Shown piece after piece: positions 8,332 through 17,206 of a stretch of DNA of 35,027 nt. Under the pieces are notes generated by a model. That model was not told the DNA's origin, did not search any database, and worked only from the letters and a program-made list of their open reading frames with translations. Each line of letters opens with the position of its first letter. The stretch's first letter is position 1. Position numbers and translations under genes: made by a program. Source of the DNA: Chitinophaga pinensis (GTDB lineage Bacteria; Bacteroidota; Bacteroidia; UKL13-3); contig CALPIR020000002.1 in assembly GCA_943323675.2 (NCBI GenBank), positions 1 through 35,027 of the forward strand, given 5' to 3'.

Positions 8332-9560
8332 TGATTTACGATTTAGCAATATTCTTGTACGGACTTGCAATTAGTGCAGCCTCTTTTTTTCAAAAAAAAG
8401 CAACGCTGCTAAAACTTGGACGTAAAAATACTTTAAAGCAACTTGCTAATTTTAATCGTGATCCATTAAAAAAATTAGCATGGTTTCATTGCGCTTCATT
8501 AGGCGAGTTTGAGCAAGCAAGGCCGTTAATTGAAAAACTTAAAGCGCAACAAAACATACAAATTGCTGTTAGTTTTTTTTCTCCATCGGGTTATGAGATT
8601 CGTAAAAATTATGAGTTGGCCGATGTAGTATTTTACTTACCAGCCGATACGCCTAAAAATGCTGATTTTGTATTAGGAGCGATAAAACCCGATGTGGTGT
8701 TTTTTGTTAAGTACGAAATATGGCTACACTATATTAAAGCAATTAAACATCGAAGTATTCCCCTTTATTTAATATCAGCAACTTTTCGTTCAGCTCAAAT
8801 TTATTTTAGATGGTATGGCGCTGCCTTTAAAAGTGCTTTAAAAAGTTTCGATTTAATATTTACGCAAGACCATACATCAACCCATATTTTGCAAAGAAAT
8901 GGCATTGATAATGTGCTTATGAGTAACGATACTCGTTACGACAGGGTTTACGAAACATGCCAAAATCCTAAGCCGTTGCCTATTGTAGAAGCATTTAAAC
9001 AGCAACAACGGTTATTGGTTGTAGGAAGTAGTTATGCTCATGAAGAAAAGTTAGTAGCACGATATTTAGAAGTCAATAAAAATGTAAAAATTATTATTGC
9101 TCCTCACGAAATTTCGGATGAGCGAATCGCTGAAGTGGAGGTAATATTCAAAAAATTTACGGCTATAAAATACTCGTTAGCTGATGAATTTTCTGTGCGA
9201 GATAAACAAATTCTTATTATTGATAATATTGGATTACTATCATCCATTTATCAGTATGGTGATATAGCTTTAGTTGGCGGTGGTTTCGGTAAAAAAGGTA
9301 TACATAACACATTAGAGGCAGCTACCTTTGGCATGCCTATTTTTATTGGACCGAATAACCATGACAAGTTTCCTGAAGTAAATATTTTGCACGGGGCAGG
9401 CGTTTTATTTTATATTTCATCTCAAGAAGAGCTAGATAATAAAATATTGTCATTTATAAACAATGCCAATTTACTTTATGATGTAAAACGAAATAGCATT
9501 TTGGTAATGTCATCGCATCGCGGAGCAACAAATTTAATTCTTAGTAAAGTACAAATTTAG
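8331..9560 (+). CDS. waaA: 3-deoxy-D-manno-octulosonic acid (Kdo) transferase
   Basis: 409 residues, normal length for the family. An N-terminal hydrophobic anchor (about 1-20) would hold it to the inner face of the cytoplasmic membrane. The first Rossmann half contains WFHCASLGEFEQARPLI with the expected catalytic base E59, then SPSGYE and IKPDVVFFVKYEIW. The second half has GSSYAHEE, APHEISDER and the nucleotide-binding GGGFGKKGIHNTLEAATFG with GPNNHDKFPE. It transfers Kdo from CMP-Kdo to the lipid A precursor. It converges on ybaB with an 8-base gap, and no clear terminator is visible there. Confidence 0.93.
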   Translation: MIYDLAIFLYGLAISAASFFQKKATLLKLGRKNTLKQLANFNRDPLKKLAWFHCASLGEFEQARPLIEKLKAQQNIQIAVSFFSPSGYEIRKNYELADVVFYLPADTPKNADFVLGAIKPDVVFFVKYEIWLHYIKAIKHRSIPLYLISATFRSAQIYFRWYGAAFKSALKSFDLIFTQDHTSTHILQRNGIDNVLMSNDTRYDRVYETCQNPKPLPIVEAFKQQQRLLVVGSSYAHEEKLVARYLEVNKNVKIIIAPHEISDERIAEVEVIFKKFTAIKYSLADEFSVRDKQILIIDNIGLLSSIYQYGDIALVGGGFGKKGIHNTLEAATFGMPIFIGPNNHDKFPEVNILHGAGVLFYISSQEELDNKILSFINNANLLYDVKRNSILVMSSHRGATNLILSKVQI

Positions 9561-9568
9561 TTTTAATG

Positions 9569-9871
9569 TTACTTGCCTAATAAACTGCCTAACCCTGGAA
9601 GTCCGCCCATTAAGTTTTTCATTTCATTTGCCGAAACCATTTCTGATTTGTTGATGGCATCTTCAATGGCGATACACAAATAATCCTGCAATTCAAATTT
9701 GCGTTCTGGCAGCACTAAATAAGTTTCAATGTGTACATTTTTTACTTTTTTATTGCCATCCATTGTTATGGTAACATCGCCTGATGCTGCTTGACCTTGA
9801 ACGGTAACACCAGATAAACGATGCTTAATTTCTTCTACTTTTTTTTGTGCTTCTGCTAATTTTCCGAACAT
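9569..9871 (-). CDS. YbaB/EbfC family nucleoid-associated protein
   Basis: 100 residues, the typical size. It opens with a helix MFGKLAEAQKKVEEIKHRLS, followed by the conserved strand pair (VQGQAASGDVTITMDGNKKV) with the glycine/asparagine turn, then a DLCIAIEDAINKS-like helix and a glycine-rich tail GGLPGLGSLLGK. Family members form dimers that bind DNA and are often encoded beside recR or dnaX; that neighbourhood is absent here. It is divergent from gcvP across a 216-base region. Confidence 0.88.
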   Translation of the reverse strand: MFGKLAEAQKKVEEIKHRLSGVTVQGQAASGDVTITMDGNKKVKNVHIETYLVLPERKFELQDYLCIAIEDAINKSEMVSANEMKNLMGGLPGLGSLLGK

Positions 9872-9922
9872 AATTGATTTGTGTTTGTTAGTATTGGCAA
9901 GATACTATTTTGGTACATGGCC

Positions 9923-9993
9923 AAACAAGTGCTTGCGGGTATATTTTATAGCTTGTTTTTAAAGATTTGATTGATAGTTTATTGGCTTGTTTT
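9923..9993. repeat. Repeated GCTTGTTTT / AAACAAG elements between ybaB and gcvP
   Basis: GCTTGTTTT occurs directly at 9951-9959 and 9985-9993, both preceded by a TTAT-like run, and AAACAAG occurs inverted at 9923-9929. The second copy also pairs with CAAGC at 10002-10006 around a TTTTATAAAA core. They sit upstream of the gcvP promoter candidate and could be regulator binding sites. Confidence 0.35.
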
Positions 9994-10021
9994 ATAAAAG
10001 GCAAGCAAACTTAAATCATCC

Positions 10022-10051
10022 TTTGAATAGTGCTTAAATTGGTTAAATTCG
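10022..10051 (+). promoter_or_regulatory. Possible gcvP promoter
   Basis: TTTG (10022-10025), an 18-base spacer and TAAATTCG (10044-10051, one mismatch to TAnnTTTG) would start transcription about 30 bases before the gcvP ATG. No glycine riboswitch is recognisable in the remaining leader, which is too short to hold one. Confidence 0.4.
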
Positions 10052-10087
10052 CCCAACTTTTCAAGAAAAAAATTAATAAAACCTGAT

Positions 10088-12943
10088 ATGCAAATCTCAA
10101 GCAACTATCGTGACGAATTTGTAAAACGTCACATCTCACCGATGGAAAATGATACTGAGGCTATGCTAAAAACAATTGGTGTAGCAACTATCGATCAATT
10201 AATTGATGAAACTATTCCATCACACATACGCCTAAAAGATCGAATGAAATTACCTGAAGCAATGGGCGAAATGGAATTATTAGCCATGCTTAAGGAAATT
10301 TCAGAAAAGAATATCATCAACAAAAACTTTATTGGTACTGGTTATTATGGTACTCACACACCAAATGTGGTGCTAAGAAATATATTTGAAAATCCTGGAT
10401 GGTATACAGCTTATACGCCTTATCAAGCAGAAATTGCTCAGGGTCGTTTAGAGGCATTACTAAATTACCAAACCATGATTGTTGATCTAACCGGGATGGA
10501 AATTGCAAACGCAAGTTTGTTAGATGAAAGTACGGCAGCTGCTGAAGCGATGCATATGCTGCACGCTGAAAGTAAAAACGATAAAGCAACGAAGTTTTTT
10601 GTTTCTGAATTGTGCTTTCCGCAAACCATTGATGTGTTAAAGACACGTACCGAACCTATAGGTGTTGAGTTGGTAATTGGTAACCATGATACCATCACGT
10701 TTGATGAAACTTATTTTGGTGCATTAATTCAATACCCAGCTGGCAATGGCGAGGTGTTTGATTACAGTTCATTTATGGCTAAAGCTATTGCTATGGGCGT
10801 AAAGGTAGCTGTTGCTGCAGATTTATTAAGTTTAACTTTATTAACCCCTCCAGGCGAGTGGGGGGCTGATGTGGTATTAGGTTCTGCACAACGTTTTGGT
10901 GTGCCAATGGGTTACGGTGGACCGCACGCAGGTTACTTTGCAACTAAAGACGCCTACAAGAGACAAATGCCAGGTCGTTTAATTGGTGTGTCGATTGATG
11001 CTCAAGGTAACAAAGCCTTGCGTATGGCTTTGCAAACGCGCGAGCAACATATTAAACGCGAAAAAGCAACATCAAATATTTGTACTGCACAAGTATTACT
11101 TTCAATAATGGCCAGCATGTATGGTGTTTACCATGGCCCTAAAGGATTAAAAGGAATTGCATCACGAGTACACGGATTAACAGCACAGTTAGGTAATGTA
11201 TTAAACGAGGTTGGTTTCAAACAAAAAAACAATCACTTTTTTGATACTTTGTTGGTTGAAGTGCCAAGTGCAGATAAAGCGGTTACTGATTGCGAAACTA
11301 AATCGATTAATATTCGTAAAGTAGATGATAAACACATTGGTATATCATTAGATGAAACGCACACAATAACTGATGTAAATGCATTGATATCTGCATTAAC
11401 AGGAAAAGAATCACATTTAAAGGCTCACGATACAACTGGTGTTCATACCCCTGCTAACTATACACGTGTAAGCGATTTTATGACACATGAGGTATTTAAT
11501 TCATACCACAGTGAGCATGAAATGCTGCGTTACATCAAATTGTTAGAATCAAAAGATTTATCGCTTTGCCATAGTATGATTGCATTAGGATCATGTACCA
11601 TGAAACTTAACGCTACAGCCGAAATGATTCCGGTTACCATGCCTGGATTTGGAGCTATGCATCCATTTGTGCCTCGCAACCAAGCCACTGGTTATACTCA
11701 AATATTTAACGAGCTAACTGATTACTTAAAAGAAGTAACTGGTTTTGCGGGTATGAGTTTGCAACCCAACTCAGGTGCATCAGGTGAGTACGCAGGTTTA
11801 ATGGTGATACGCGAGTACTTAAAATCAATAGGTCAAGGACACCGTAATATTGCTTTAATTCCTTCATCGGCACATGGTACTAACCCAGCAAGTGCTGCTA
11901 TGGCAGGAATGAAGGTTGTTGTTACTAAAACATTAGATAATGGTTATGTTGATATCGATGATTTGCGTGAAAAAGCAGAATTATACAAAGACAATTTAGC
12001 TTGTTTAATGGTTACTTATCCAAGTACTTATGGTGTATTTGAAGAACGTATTACTGAAGTTTGTGATTTAATTCATCAAAATGGAGGACAGGTTTATATG
12101 GACGGGGCTAACATGAATGCACAAGTTGGACTAACAAGCCCAGCAAATATAGGTGCCGATGTTTGCCACTTAAACTTACATAAAACATTCTGCATTCCTC
12201 ATGGTGGTGGTGGGCCAGGTATGGGCCCAATTGGTGTAGCAGCTCATTTGGTTCCTTTTTTACCAGGGCATGCAGTAGTTGATATGCAAGTTGGACATCA
12301 CGCCATGACCGCAGTAAGTGCTGCACCTTGGGGTAGTGCATCAATATTGTTAATCTCTTATGCATACATCCGTTTAATGGGTACACAAGGATTAGAAGAT
12401 GCAACTAAATATGCAATTTTAAATGCTAACTACATTAAAGCACGTTTAGAGAAGCATTATGAGATTTTGTACACAGGTAGTAACGGTCGTTGTGCACATG
12501 AAATGATTTTAGATACACGTGTATTTAAGGGAGCAAGCGGAATAGAGGCAGAAGACATTGCTAAGCGTTTAATTGATTATGGTTTCCATGCACCTACTAT
12601 GAGTTTTCCTGTTGCAGGTACCATTATGGTTGAGCCAACAGAAAGTGAACCTAAATCAGAGTTAGATCGTTTTTGTGATGCAATGATTGCCATTAAGCAA
12701 GAAGTAGAGGCTATTATTACTGGTGAAGCTGACAAGACAGATAATCCTTTAAAAAATGCGCCACACACGGCACATGTTGTAACCGCTGATGAATGGAATC
12801 ATAAGTACAGCCGTCAACTAGCTGCTTATCCTTTACCATATGTAAAAGCCGCTAAGTTTTGGCCAACAGTTGGGCGTGTAAATAACACCCACGGAGATAG
12901 AAACTTAATTTGTGCTTGTATTCCTACTGAGGCATACGCATAA
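10088..12943 (+). CDS. gcvP: Glycine dehydrogenase (decarboxylating), P protein
   Basis: 951 residues, full length for the fused homodimeric-type P protein (about 955 in E. coli). The N-terminal half begins with FVKRHISPMENDTEAML and contains YTPYQAEIAQGRLEALLNYQ; the C-terminal half carries MKLNATAEMIP, QPNSGASGEYAGLM, HGTNPASAAMAGM and the PLP site HLNLHKTFCIPHGGGGPGMG with Schiff-base lysine K699. It decarboxylates glycine and passes the aminomethyl group to the lipoyl H protein in the mitochondrial-type glycine cleavage system. The gcvT and gcvH genes are not in the window, which is common in Bacteroidota. It appears monocistronic, followed by a strong terminator. Confidence 0.97.
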   Translation: MQISSNYRDEFVKRHISPMENDTEAMLKTIGVATIDQLIDETIPSHIRLKDRMKLPEAMGEMELLAMLKEISEKNIINKNFIGTGYYGTHTPNVVLRNIFENPGWYTAYTPYQAEIAQGRLEALLNYQTMIVDLTGMEIANASLLDESTAAAEAMHMLHAESKNDKATKFFVSELCFPQTIDVLKTRTEPIGVELVIGNHDTITFDETYFGALIQYPAGNGEVFDYSSFMAKAIAMGVKVAVAADLLSLTLLTPPGEWGADVVLGSAQRFGVPMGYGGPHAGYFATKDAYKRQMPGRLIGVSIDAQGNKALRMALQTREQHIKREKATSNICTAQVLLSIMASMYGVYHGPKGLKGIASRVHGLTAQLGNVLNEVGFKQKNNHFFDTLLVEVPSADKAVTDCETKSINIRKVDDKHIGISLDETHTITDVNALISALTGKESHLKAHDTTGVHTPANYTRVSDFMTHEVFNSYHSEHEMLRYIKLLESKDLSLCHSMIALGSCTMKLNATAEMIPVTMPGFGAMHPFVPRNQATGYTQIFNELTDYLKEVTGFAGMSLQPNSGASGEYAGLMVIREYLKSIGQGHRNIALIPSSAHGTNPASAAMAGMKVVVTKTLDNGYVDIDDLREKAELYKDNLACLMVTYPSTYGVFEERITEVCDLIHQNGGQVYMDGANMNAQVGLTSPANIGADVCHLNLHKTFCIPHGGGGPGMGPIGVAAHLVPFLPGHAVVDMQVGHHAMTAVSAAPWGSASILLISYAYIRLMGTQGLEDATKYAILNANYIKARLEKHYEILYTGSNGRCAHEMILDTRVFKGASGIEAEDIAKRLIDYGFHAPTMSFPVAGTIMVEPTESEPKSELDRFCDAMIAIKQEVEAIITGEADKTDNPLKNAPHTAHVVTADEWNHKYSRQLAAYPLPYVKAAKFWPTVGRVNNTHGDRNLICACIPTEAYA

Positions 12944-12968
12944 TAAAAAAGGTTTAATTATTAAACGT

Positions 12969-13003
12969 AAAAGTGGAATCCAATTAAGGATTCCACTTTT
13001 TTT
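12969..13003 (+). terminator. Strong intrinsic terminator of gcvP
   Basis: A perfect 13-bp stem AAAAGTGGAATCC (12969-12981) / GGATTCCACTTTT (12988-13000) with loop AATTAA is followed by further Ts. It begins 25 bases after the gcvP stop. A smaller palindrome GTTTAATTATTAAAC lies just before it (12952-12966). Confidence 0.9.
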
Positions 13004-13274
13004 ATTAAAAATGATAATTTGCCAAATCTTATTTCCTGTACAGAATTTAATGAAGTATGATTATTCATCGTAATGTTTTACAGTAGAGTTTCTACGATTA
13101 AATTTAAAATGATGTTTCAGGAACTAGGTCATAAAACATTGTATTTGCTTTGATACAGCCTTCGGTTATCTTAACTATGTGCTAAATTAATTCTTACCTA
13201 TTAGGGTAAAAATAATTGATGAATTCATCGTTTAGGTTTATAAATGAAAATAATAATTGCCAATGATAAGTCCC
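13004..13274. other. Intergenic region with nothing recognised
   Basis: About 270 A+T-rich bases between the gcvP terminator and the stop of the minus-strand zinc hydrolase. I see no reading frame worth calling, no tRNA and no strong hairpin or repeat. Confidence 0.5.
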
Positions 13275-14252
13275 CTAATTTTCTGGCCTACCAATCATCT
13301 TATTTTCTTCAAGTAGTTTTTGTTGTTCTGTAATTAATGATTTGCGTTCTTCGTCTGTTAATTTTCTAGAGGTTTGTTGAAAGTTGTTTAAGTCAGGCTG
13401 ACCACCATCAACCCAGGCGGTATACCAAATGCTACCAACGGTTAAAACCGATGCTCGTATTCTTCTTTCTACCTGGTTATCTAACATATTGTGGTAAGCT
13501 TCACTATACTCTTTCGAATAAACTTTTATCATGGCTTGGCCACGTTGCTCGTTACTGTATTTTCTATCACTGCCGAAAGTAGTATTGAGTTTTCTCTCAA
13601 AATCAAGTACACTGTCTTTTGCTGCATAACTTCCTTCGCTTGCAGCCCAAGCGGCCATTTGAACGTTATCAATGTACTTGGCACGTCCAACAAAAAAATC
13701 ATACTTATCACTAAATAATTCAGGCAGGCGACTTTCCCAAAATCCATGTATACCGTATTGGTTGGTCTTTTGGCCGTTATAATTTTCTGTAGAGTGCAAA
13801 GGCACATGCGCATCACCAATATAATGACCTATATCAGCCGATATTTTTAAAATACGATCAACATCTTTTGCTTTAAATGCCTCGGTTAATTTATATTTCA
13901 TCAAGCTAATATGCCAAGGCACAATGCCGTAAGCTTTTAAAGTGTCTTCGGTGTATTTGGCAACCGCATCTTTCCAATATTTAGGAACAGTATCTATGGG
14001 TGTAATTGCCTCGTAGTAATCCAAATCAATGTAGTGTCGGCAAGCTTCCTCGGGGTCGCTGTATCTTCGCATGTCTGCATCTACCGCATGTTCGGTGATG
14101 TATTCAATATTGGTTTTATAAAATAACAATAACGATTCGGGTAATGTAAATACGGCTAATCGATTGATCATTTTATGGGCGAAAAACCCCCAACTAAATA
14201 CAGGAATTACCACACAGCAAGCCACTAAAATTAATATTGATTTTCTGATCAC
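13275..14252 (-). CDS. Secreted zinc hydrolase, phospholipase C / S1-P1 nuclease fold
   Basis: 325 residues beginning at GTG (14252); an in-frame stop lies two codons upstream and no ATG precedes the signal peptide, which decides the start. Cleavage after residue 20 would expose W21, matching the N-terminal tryptophan ligand of this fold, with H26 five residues later as in S1/P1 nuclease. Further likely ligands are D58/D60, H73, H143 and D147 (HYIGD), H153 and H169/E173 (HGFWE). The HxxxE ending resembles phospholipase C rather than the HxxxD of S1/P1. Trinuclear zinc enzymes of this fold hydrolyse phospholipids or nucleic acids, so the substrate is open. It is the last gene of a three-gene run after the VWA and cupin genes (19-base gap). 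Confidence 0.75.
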   Translation of the reverse strand: MIRKSILILVACCVVIPVFSWGFFAHKMINRLAVFTLPESLLLFYKTNIEYITEHAVDADMRRYSDPEEACRHYIDLDYYEAITPIDTVPKYWKDAVAKYTEDTLKAYGIVPWHISLMKYKLTEAFKAKDVDRILKISADIGHYIGDAHVPLHSTENYNGQKTNQYGIHGFWESRLPELFSDKYDFFVGRAKYIDNVQMAAWAASEGSYAAKDSVLDFERKLNTTFGSDRKYSNEQRGQAMIKVYSKEYSEAYHNMLDNQVERRIRASVLTVGSIWYTAWVDGGQPDLNNFQQTSRKLTDEERKSLITEQQKLLEENKMIGRPEN

Positions 14253-14271
14253 TGGTTAGTTATTTATTCTA

Positions 14272-14634
14272 TTATTCGTTCTCGCGGTTTACTGTATTAA
14301 TACTAAATGCTGGTACACAGCAACTCCAATATTCGCATGGCTCACTGAATGGATTTGAATAACGCACGCGTGTACCTTTTTGTATTAAAATGGTTTGTCC
14401 GGCTTCTAGTATTACTTCATCACCATCTATTTCAAACATTTTTTTACCCTTAATTACAATCGTTACTTCATCAAACATGGGAGTTTGGTATGGTTCACTC
14501 CAATTGGCAGGAGCAATCATGTGGGCAATACTAAAATTTTTTTCACCACTGCTTGCTAATCCGTAATGTTCTTCAATTAATTTTCCATCTGTAGTTGGCA
14601 CTACAAATGGATTGTTTTGTTTGATGTATGGCAT
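14272..14634 (-). CDS. Small cupin protein lacking canonical metal histidines
   Basis: 120 residues forming a single conserved beta-barrel. The two cupin motifs are recognisable as FDEVTIVIKGKKMFEIDGDE and LEAGQTILIQKGTRVRYSNP. In the first motif the usual HxH is replaced (Y/M/F), and in the second the histidine is an arginine, so the usual metal site is probably absent. It may bind a small ligand or act as a structural or regulatory cupin; EutQ-like and uncharacterised cupins are the nearest remembered comparisons. It lies between the VWA gene (14-base gap) and the zinc hydrolase (19-base gap), so it is probably cotranscribed with both. Confidence 0.7.
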   Translation of the reverse strand: MPYIKQNNPFVVPTTDGKLIEEHYGLASSGEKNFSIAHMIAPANWSEPYQTPMFDEVTIVIKGKKMFEIDGDEVILEAGQTILIQKGTRVRYSNPFSEPCEYWSCCVPAFSINTVNRENE

Positions 14635-14648
14635 ATTTTGATTGCTAT

Positions 14649-15743
14649 CTATTTTACTTTTTTTCGCCTATTTTTTTCGTAATCTTCAAAAACAAAATCG
14701 CCTAGCCCATTTAGACTGCTATAGAATGCTTTACCATTATTGGTTTGCGTAAATTCTTGCACAAACTGCTGCAGGTATGGGTCACTAGCAATCATAAATG
14801 TAGTAATGCTTATACCTAACCTTCGGCATTGCGCGGCTTGGTTTAATGTTTTGTTTATTATTTTCCTGTCTAAACCAAAACTGTTTTTATAATATCCTGC
14901 ACCTTCTTTTAGGCAAGTTGGTTTGCCATCAGTAATCATAAAAATTTGTTTGTTTGGGTTTTTTCGTCTTCTTAGTAAATCCATAGCTAACTCAAGCCCA
15001 GCATATGTATTGGTATGATAAGGACCTACTTGTAAATAAGGCAAGTCTTTTACTTCAATTGGCCATGCATCATTACCAAATACAATTATGTCTAAGGTAT
15101 CTTTTGGATAACGGGTTTTAATTAATTCAGCTAAAGCCATTGCTACTTTTTTAGCTGGTGTAATTCTGTCCTCTCCGTACAAAATCATGCTGTGGCTGAT
15201 ATCAATCATCAACACTGTGCTGGCCTGGCTTTTGTGGTCTTTTTCTCTTACTTCTAAGTCATTTTCAGTAAGTTGAAAAGAGTCAATCCCATGATTGATT
15301 TGAGCATTTTGGATACTCGTGGTAACATCAATTTGATCGGGTAAATCACCAAAAGTAAATTTTCTAGTATCGGCAGTTGCTTCATCACCCAAACCGTTTT
15401 TAGTTGATTGGTGATTGCCTTTTGGTGTTTTTTTTAGCTTACCAAATATTTCGTTTAATGCGTTTTTTCTGATGCTTTGATTGGTTTTTGATGTCGGAAC
15501 AGTCATGCCGTCCTGCGGATCGTCTTTAATGTAACCTTTGTTTTTAAGGTCTTCTATAAAATTACCCATACCATACGAGTTATCAGTAATTTTATACTTT
15601 TTATCCAACTCATTCATCCAATCTAGTGTTTCGGCAACATCACCATTGGTGTATTGCATCAGTTGTAAAAACAACTTTAGCAATTCGTCAAATTTACTGC
15701 CTTGCGGTTCAGGAGTGTACTTATGAAAAATGTGACCTAGCAT
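14649..15743 (-). CDS. VWA-domain protein
   Basis: 364 residues. The N-terminal ~165 residues are charged and helical without a recognised domain; the C-terminal half is a von Willebrand factor A fold with a complete MIDAS metal site: D181-I-S183-H-S185 (DISHSM), T246 in TNTYAGLELA and D272 in ITDGKPT. There is no signal peptide or membrane segment, so it should be cytoplasmic. Bacterial VWA proteins of this build usually work with a MoxR-type AAA+ ATPase as a chaperone/metal-insertion pair. No such ATPase lies next to it here: upstream is a divergent nuclease gene and downstream the cupin. The partner, if any, must be elsewhere. Confidence 0.82.
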   Translation of the reverse strand: MLGHIFHKYTPEPQGSKFDELLKLFLQLMQYTNGDVAETLDWMNELDKKYKITDNSYGMGNFIEDLKNKGYIKDDPQDGMTVPTSKTNQSIRKNALNEIFGKLKKTPKGNHQSTKNGLGDEATADTRKFTFGDLPDQIDVTTSIQNAQINHGIDSFQLTENDLEVREKDHKSQASTVLMIDISHSMILYGEDRITPAKKVAMALAELIKTRYPKDTLDIIVFGNDAWPIEVKDLPYLQVGPYHTNTYAGLELAMDLLRRRKNPNKQIFMITDGKPTCLKEGAGYYKNSFGLDRKIINKTLNQAAQCRRLGISITTFMIASDPYLQQFVQEFTQTNNGKAFYSSLNGLGDFVFEDYEKNRRKKVK

Positions 15744-15873
15744 AGTGTAAAATTAAGTATTCTGTTTCATAATTAACAATAAATAGTACCAATTGATTTA
15801 GTGTGCTAAATGTTTACAAAAAATACACGCTAAAATTATTACTTGGTGTTATGTTTGTCACCGCTTTAAAATT

Positions 15874-16884
15874 ATGTTCAGACTATTATTTATTTTATCG
15901 GCCATGTTAATTGGCCAAAGTAGCTTTGCCCAGAAAAAGATGTGCATTGCATTTTACAATCAAGAAAATTTGTTTGATACCATTGATGATCCAAATAAAA
16001 ACGACAACGAATTTTTACCATCAGCTAAAAAAGTTTGGAATACAGAGAAGTACATCAATAAAATTGATCACATGGCCAAAGTTATTTCGAGCATGAATGA
16101 ACAACAAGCACCCGATATTATTGGAATGTGTGAAGTTGAGAATGACGCTGTTTTAAAAGATATTGCAGCCGAAAAACAACTTAAAAAAGCTAATTATCAG
16201 ACGGTACATATAGAAGGACCTGACGAACGTAGTATAGACAATGGTCTATTATTCAAAGCTTCATTATTTAAACTAATTCATTCAAAAGCCTTATCGGTGC
16301 ACTTACCAAATACCAAAACCCGCGATATTTTATTGGTGCGTTTAGAGGCCAAAAATAAATCTCAATTAGTGGTGCTAGTTAATCACTTTCCATCACGAAT
16401 TGGTGGAGAAGAAGCCAGCGAATCGAAACGTATTGCTGCAGCCCAAGTTTTAAGAGGTATTTGTGATAGTTTATATAATATCAACCCACAAGAAAATATT
16501 GTTATTATGGGTGATTTTAATGATGAACCAACCAACCGTAGCATGGATAGTGTATTGCGTGCAAGGGCAAACGAATACGATTTAAATAATGGTAATTTAT
16601 TTAATGCCATGTATGAGTTAAAGCAAAACAATGAAGGCTCTCATTATTATAAAGGTCATTTTAGTATGTTAGACCAAATTATACTAAGCAGCAGCATGAC
16701 CAATTGTACTGGAGCAATTTGTTACGATAAAAGTTCGGCAAATATTTATAAACAACCTTGGATGGTAGAGGCCGAAGGCAAATATAAAGGAGCCCCTTTA
16801 CGCACATTTATTGGCGAAAAATACACAAACGGATTTAGCGATCATTTACCAGTTTACATTATGGTTACGTTGAAAAAGAAATAA
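15874..16884 (+). CDS. Secreted endonuclease/exonuclease/phosphatase family protein
   Basis: 336 residues with a signal peptide (about 1-19, ending SSFA). The EEP fold motifs appear in order: FYNQENLFD with N29, the Mg-binding glutamate in CEVEN (E87/E89), VNHFPSR (N170, H171), MGDFNDEP (D214, N216), and the terminal SDHLPV (S322-D323-H324). All catalytic positions are present, so an active metal-dependent phosphoesterase is expected in the periplasm or outside the cell, possibly scavenging phosphate from DNA or another phosphodiester. The substrate cannot be read from sequence. A TATGTTTG box (15850-15857) just upstream resembles a promoter element but leaves a very short leader. It ends in a strong terminator. 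Confidence 0.85.
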   Translation: MFRLLFILSAMLIGQSSFAQKKMCIAFYNQENLFDTIDDPNKNDNEFLPSAKKVWNTEKYINKIDHMAKVISSMNEQQAPDIIGMCEVENDAVLKDIAAEKQLKKANYQTVHIEGPDERSIDNGLLFKASLFKLIHSKALSVHLPNTKTRDILLVRLEAKNKSQLVVLVNHFPSRIGGEEASESKRIAAAQVLRGICDSLYNINPQENIVIMGDFNDEPTNRSMDSVLRARANEYDLNNGNLFNAMYELKQNNEGSHYYKGHFSMLDQIILSSSMTNCTGAICYDKSSANIYKQPWMVEAEGKYKGAPLRTFIGEKYTNGFSDHLPVYIMVTLKKK

Positions 16885-16905
16885 AAACAGGATAAAATTA
16901 ATAAG

Positions 16906-16939
16906 CGGGGAAGGAGCAACATGTTCTTTCCCCGTTTTT
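16906..16939 (+). terminator. Intrinsic terminator of the EEP gene
   Basis: CGGGGAAGGAG (16906-16916) pairs with TTCTTTCCCCG (16924-16934) through 11 pairs, two of them G-T. The 7-base loop is CAACATG, and TTTTT follows. It starts 22 bases after the stop codon. Confidence 0.88.
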
Positions 16940-17151
16940 GTGATAGGGAGTTTTTATTATCTAGCCTACATCTTTGGTGTTTTGGGGTATTTAAAACAAA
17001 CCTACAAGATGCTTAATAGATATTTAATTAACCATCAATTTCGCCTTTCGCTTGTTAGAACCAAGAGATTTTGAAAGGATTATTATGAGGCTAAGCTTGA
17101 ATCAACCTTTGCTTTAGGATAATAACAGGCAATGCCAGTGACGGTTGAATG
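16940..17151. other. Intergenic region with nothing recognised
   Basis: About 210 bases between two convergent terminators. Only very short reading frames are present, with no RNA gene or repeat that I can support. Confidence 0.5.
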
Positions 17152-17187
17152 ATGTAAAAAAAAAGCCCCGCAAATTGCGAGGCTTTT
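17152..17187 (-). terminator. Intrinsic terminator of the ferredoxin gene
   Basis: On the minus strand AAAAGCCTCGC (17187-17177) pairs with GCGGGGCTTTT (17171-17161) with one mismatch around a 5-base loop. It ends in a run of nine Ts. It lies 20 bases after the ferredoxin stop. Confidence 0.88.
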
Positions 17188-17206
17188 AACATGTTTTAAT
17201 ACCTGT

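Noticed and set aside
9872..10087. Glycine riboswitch upstream of gcvP
   Set aside because: No tandem aptamer pattern is visible, and the leader after the promoter candidate is about 30 bases.
10329..10698. Minus-strand open frames inside gcvP
   Set aside because: Shadow frames of a full-length conserved gene, with no recognisable protein.
13529..13819. Second minus-strand frame overlapping the zinc hydrolase
   Set aside because: It lies fully inside a gene with conserved metal ligands in another frame of the same strand.
15850..15857. TATGTTTG as promoter of the EEP gene
   Set aside because: It matches the -7 box, but no TTTG lies 18-20 bases upstream and the leader would be only about 10 bases.
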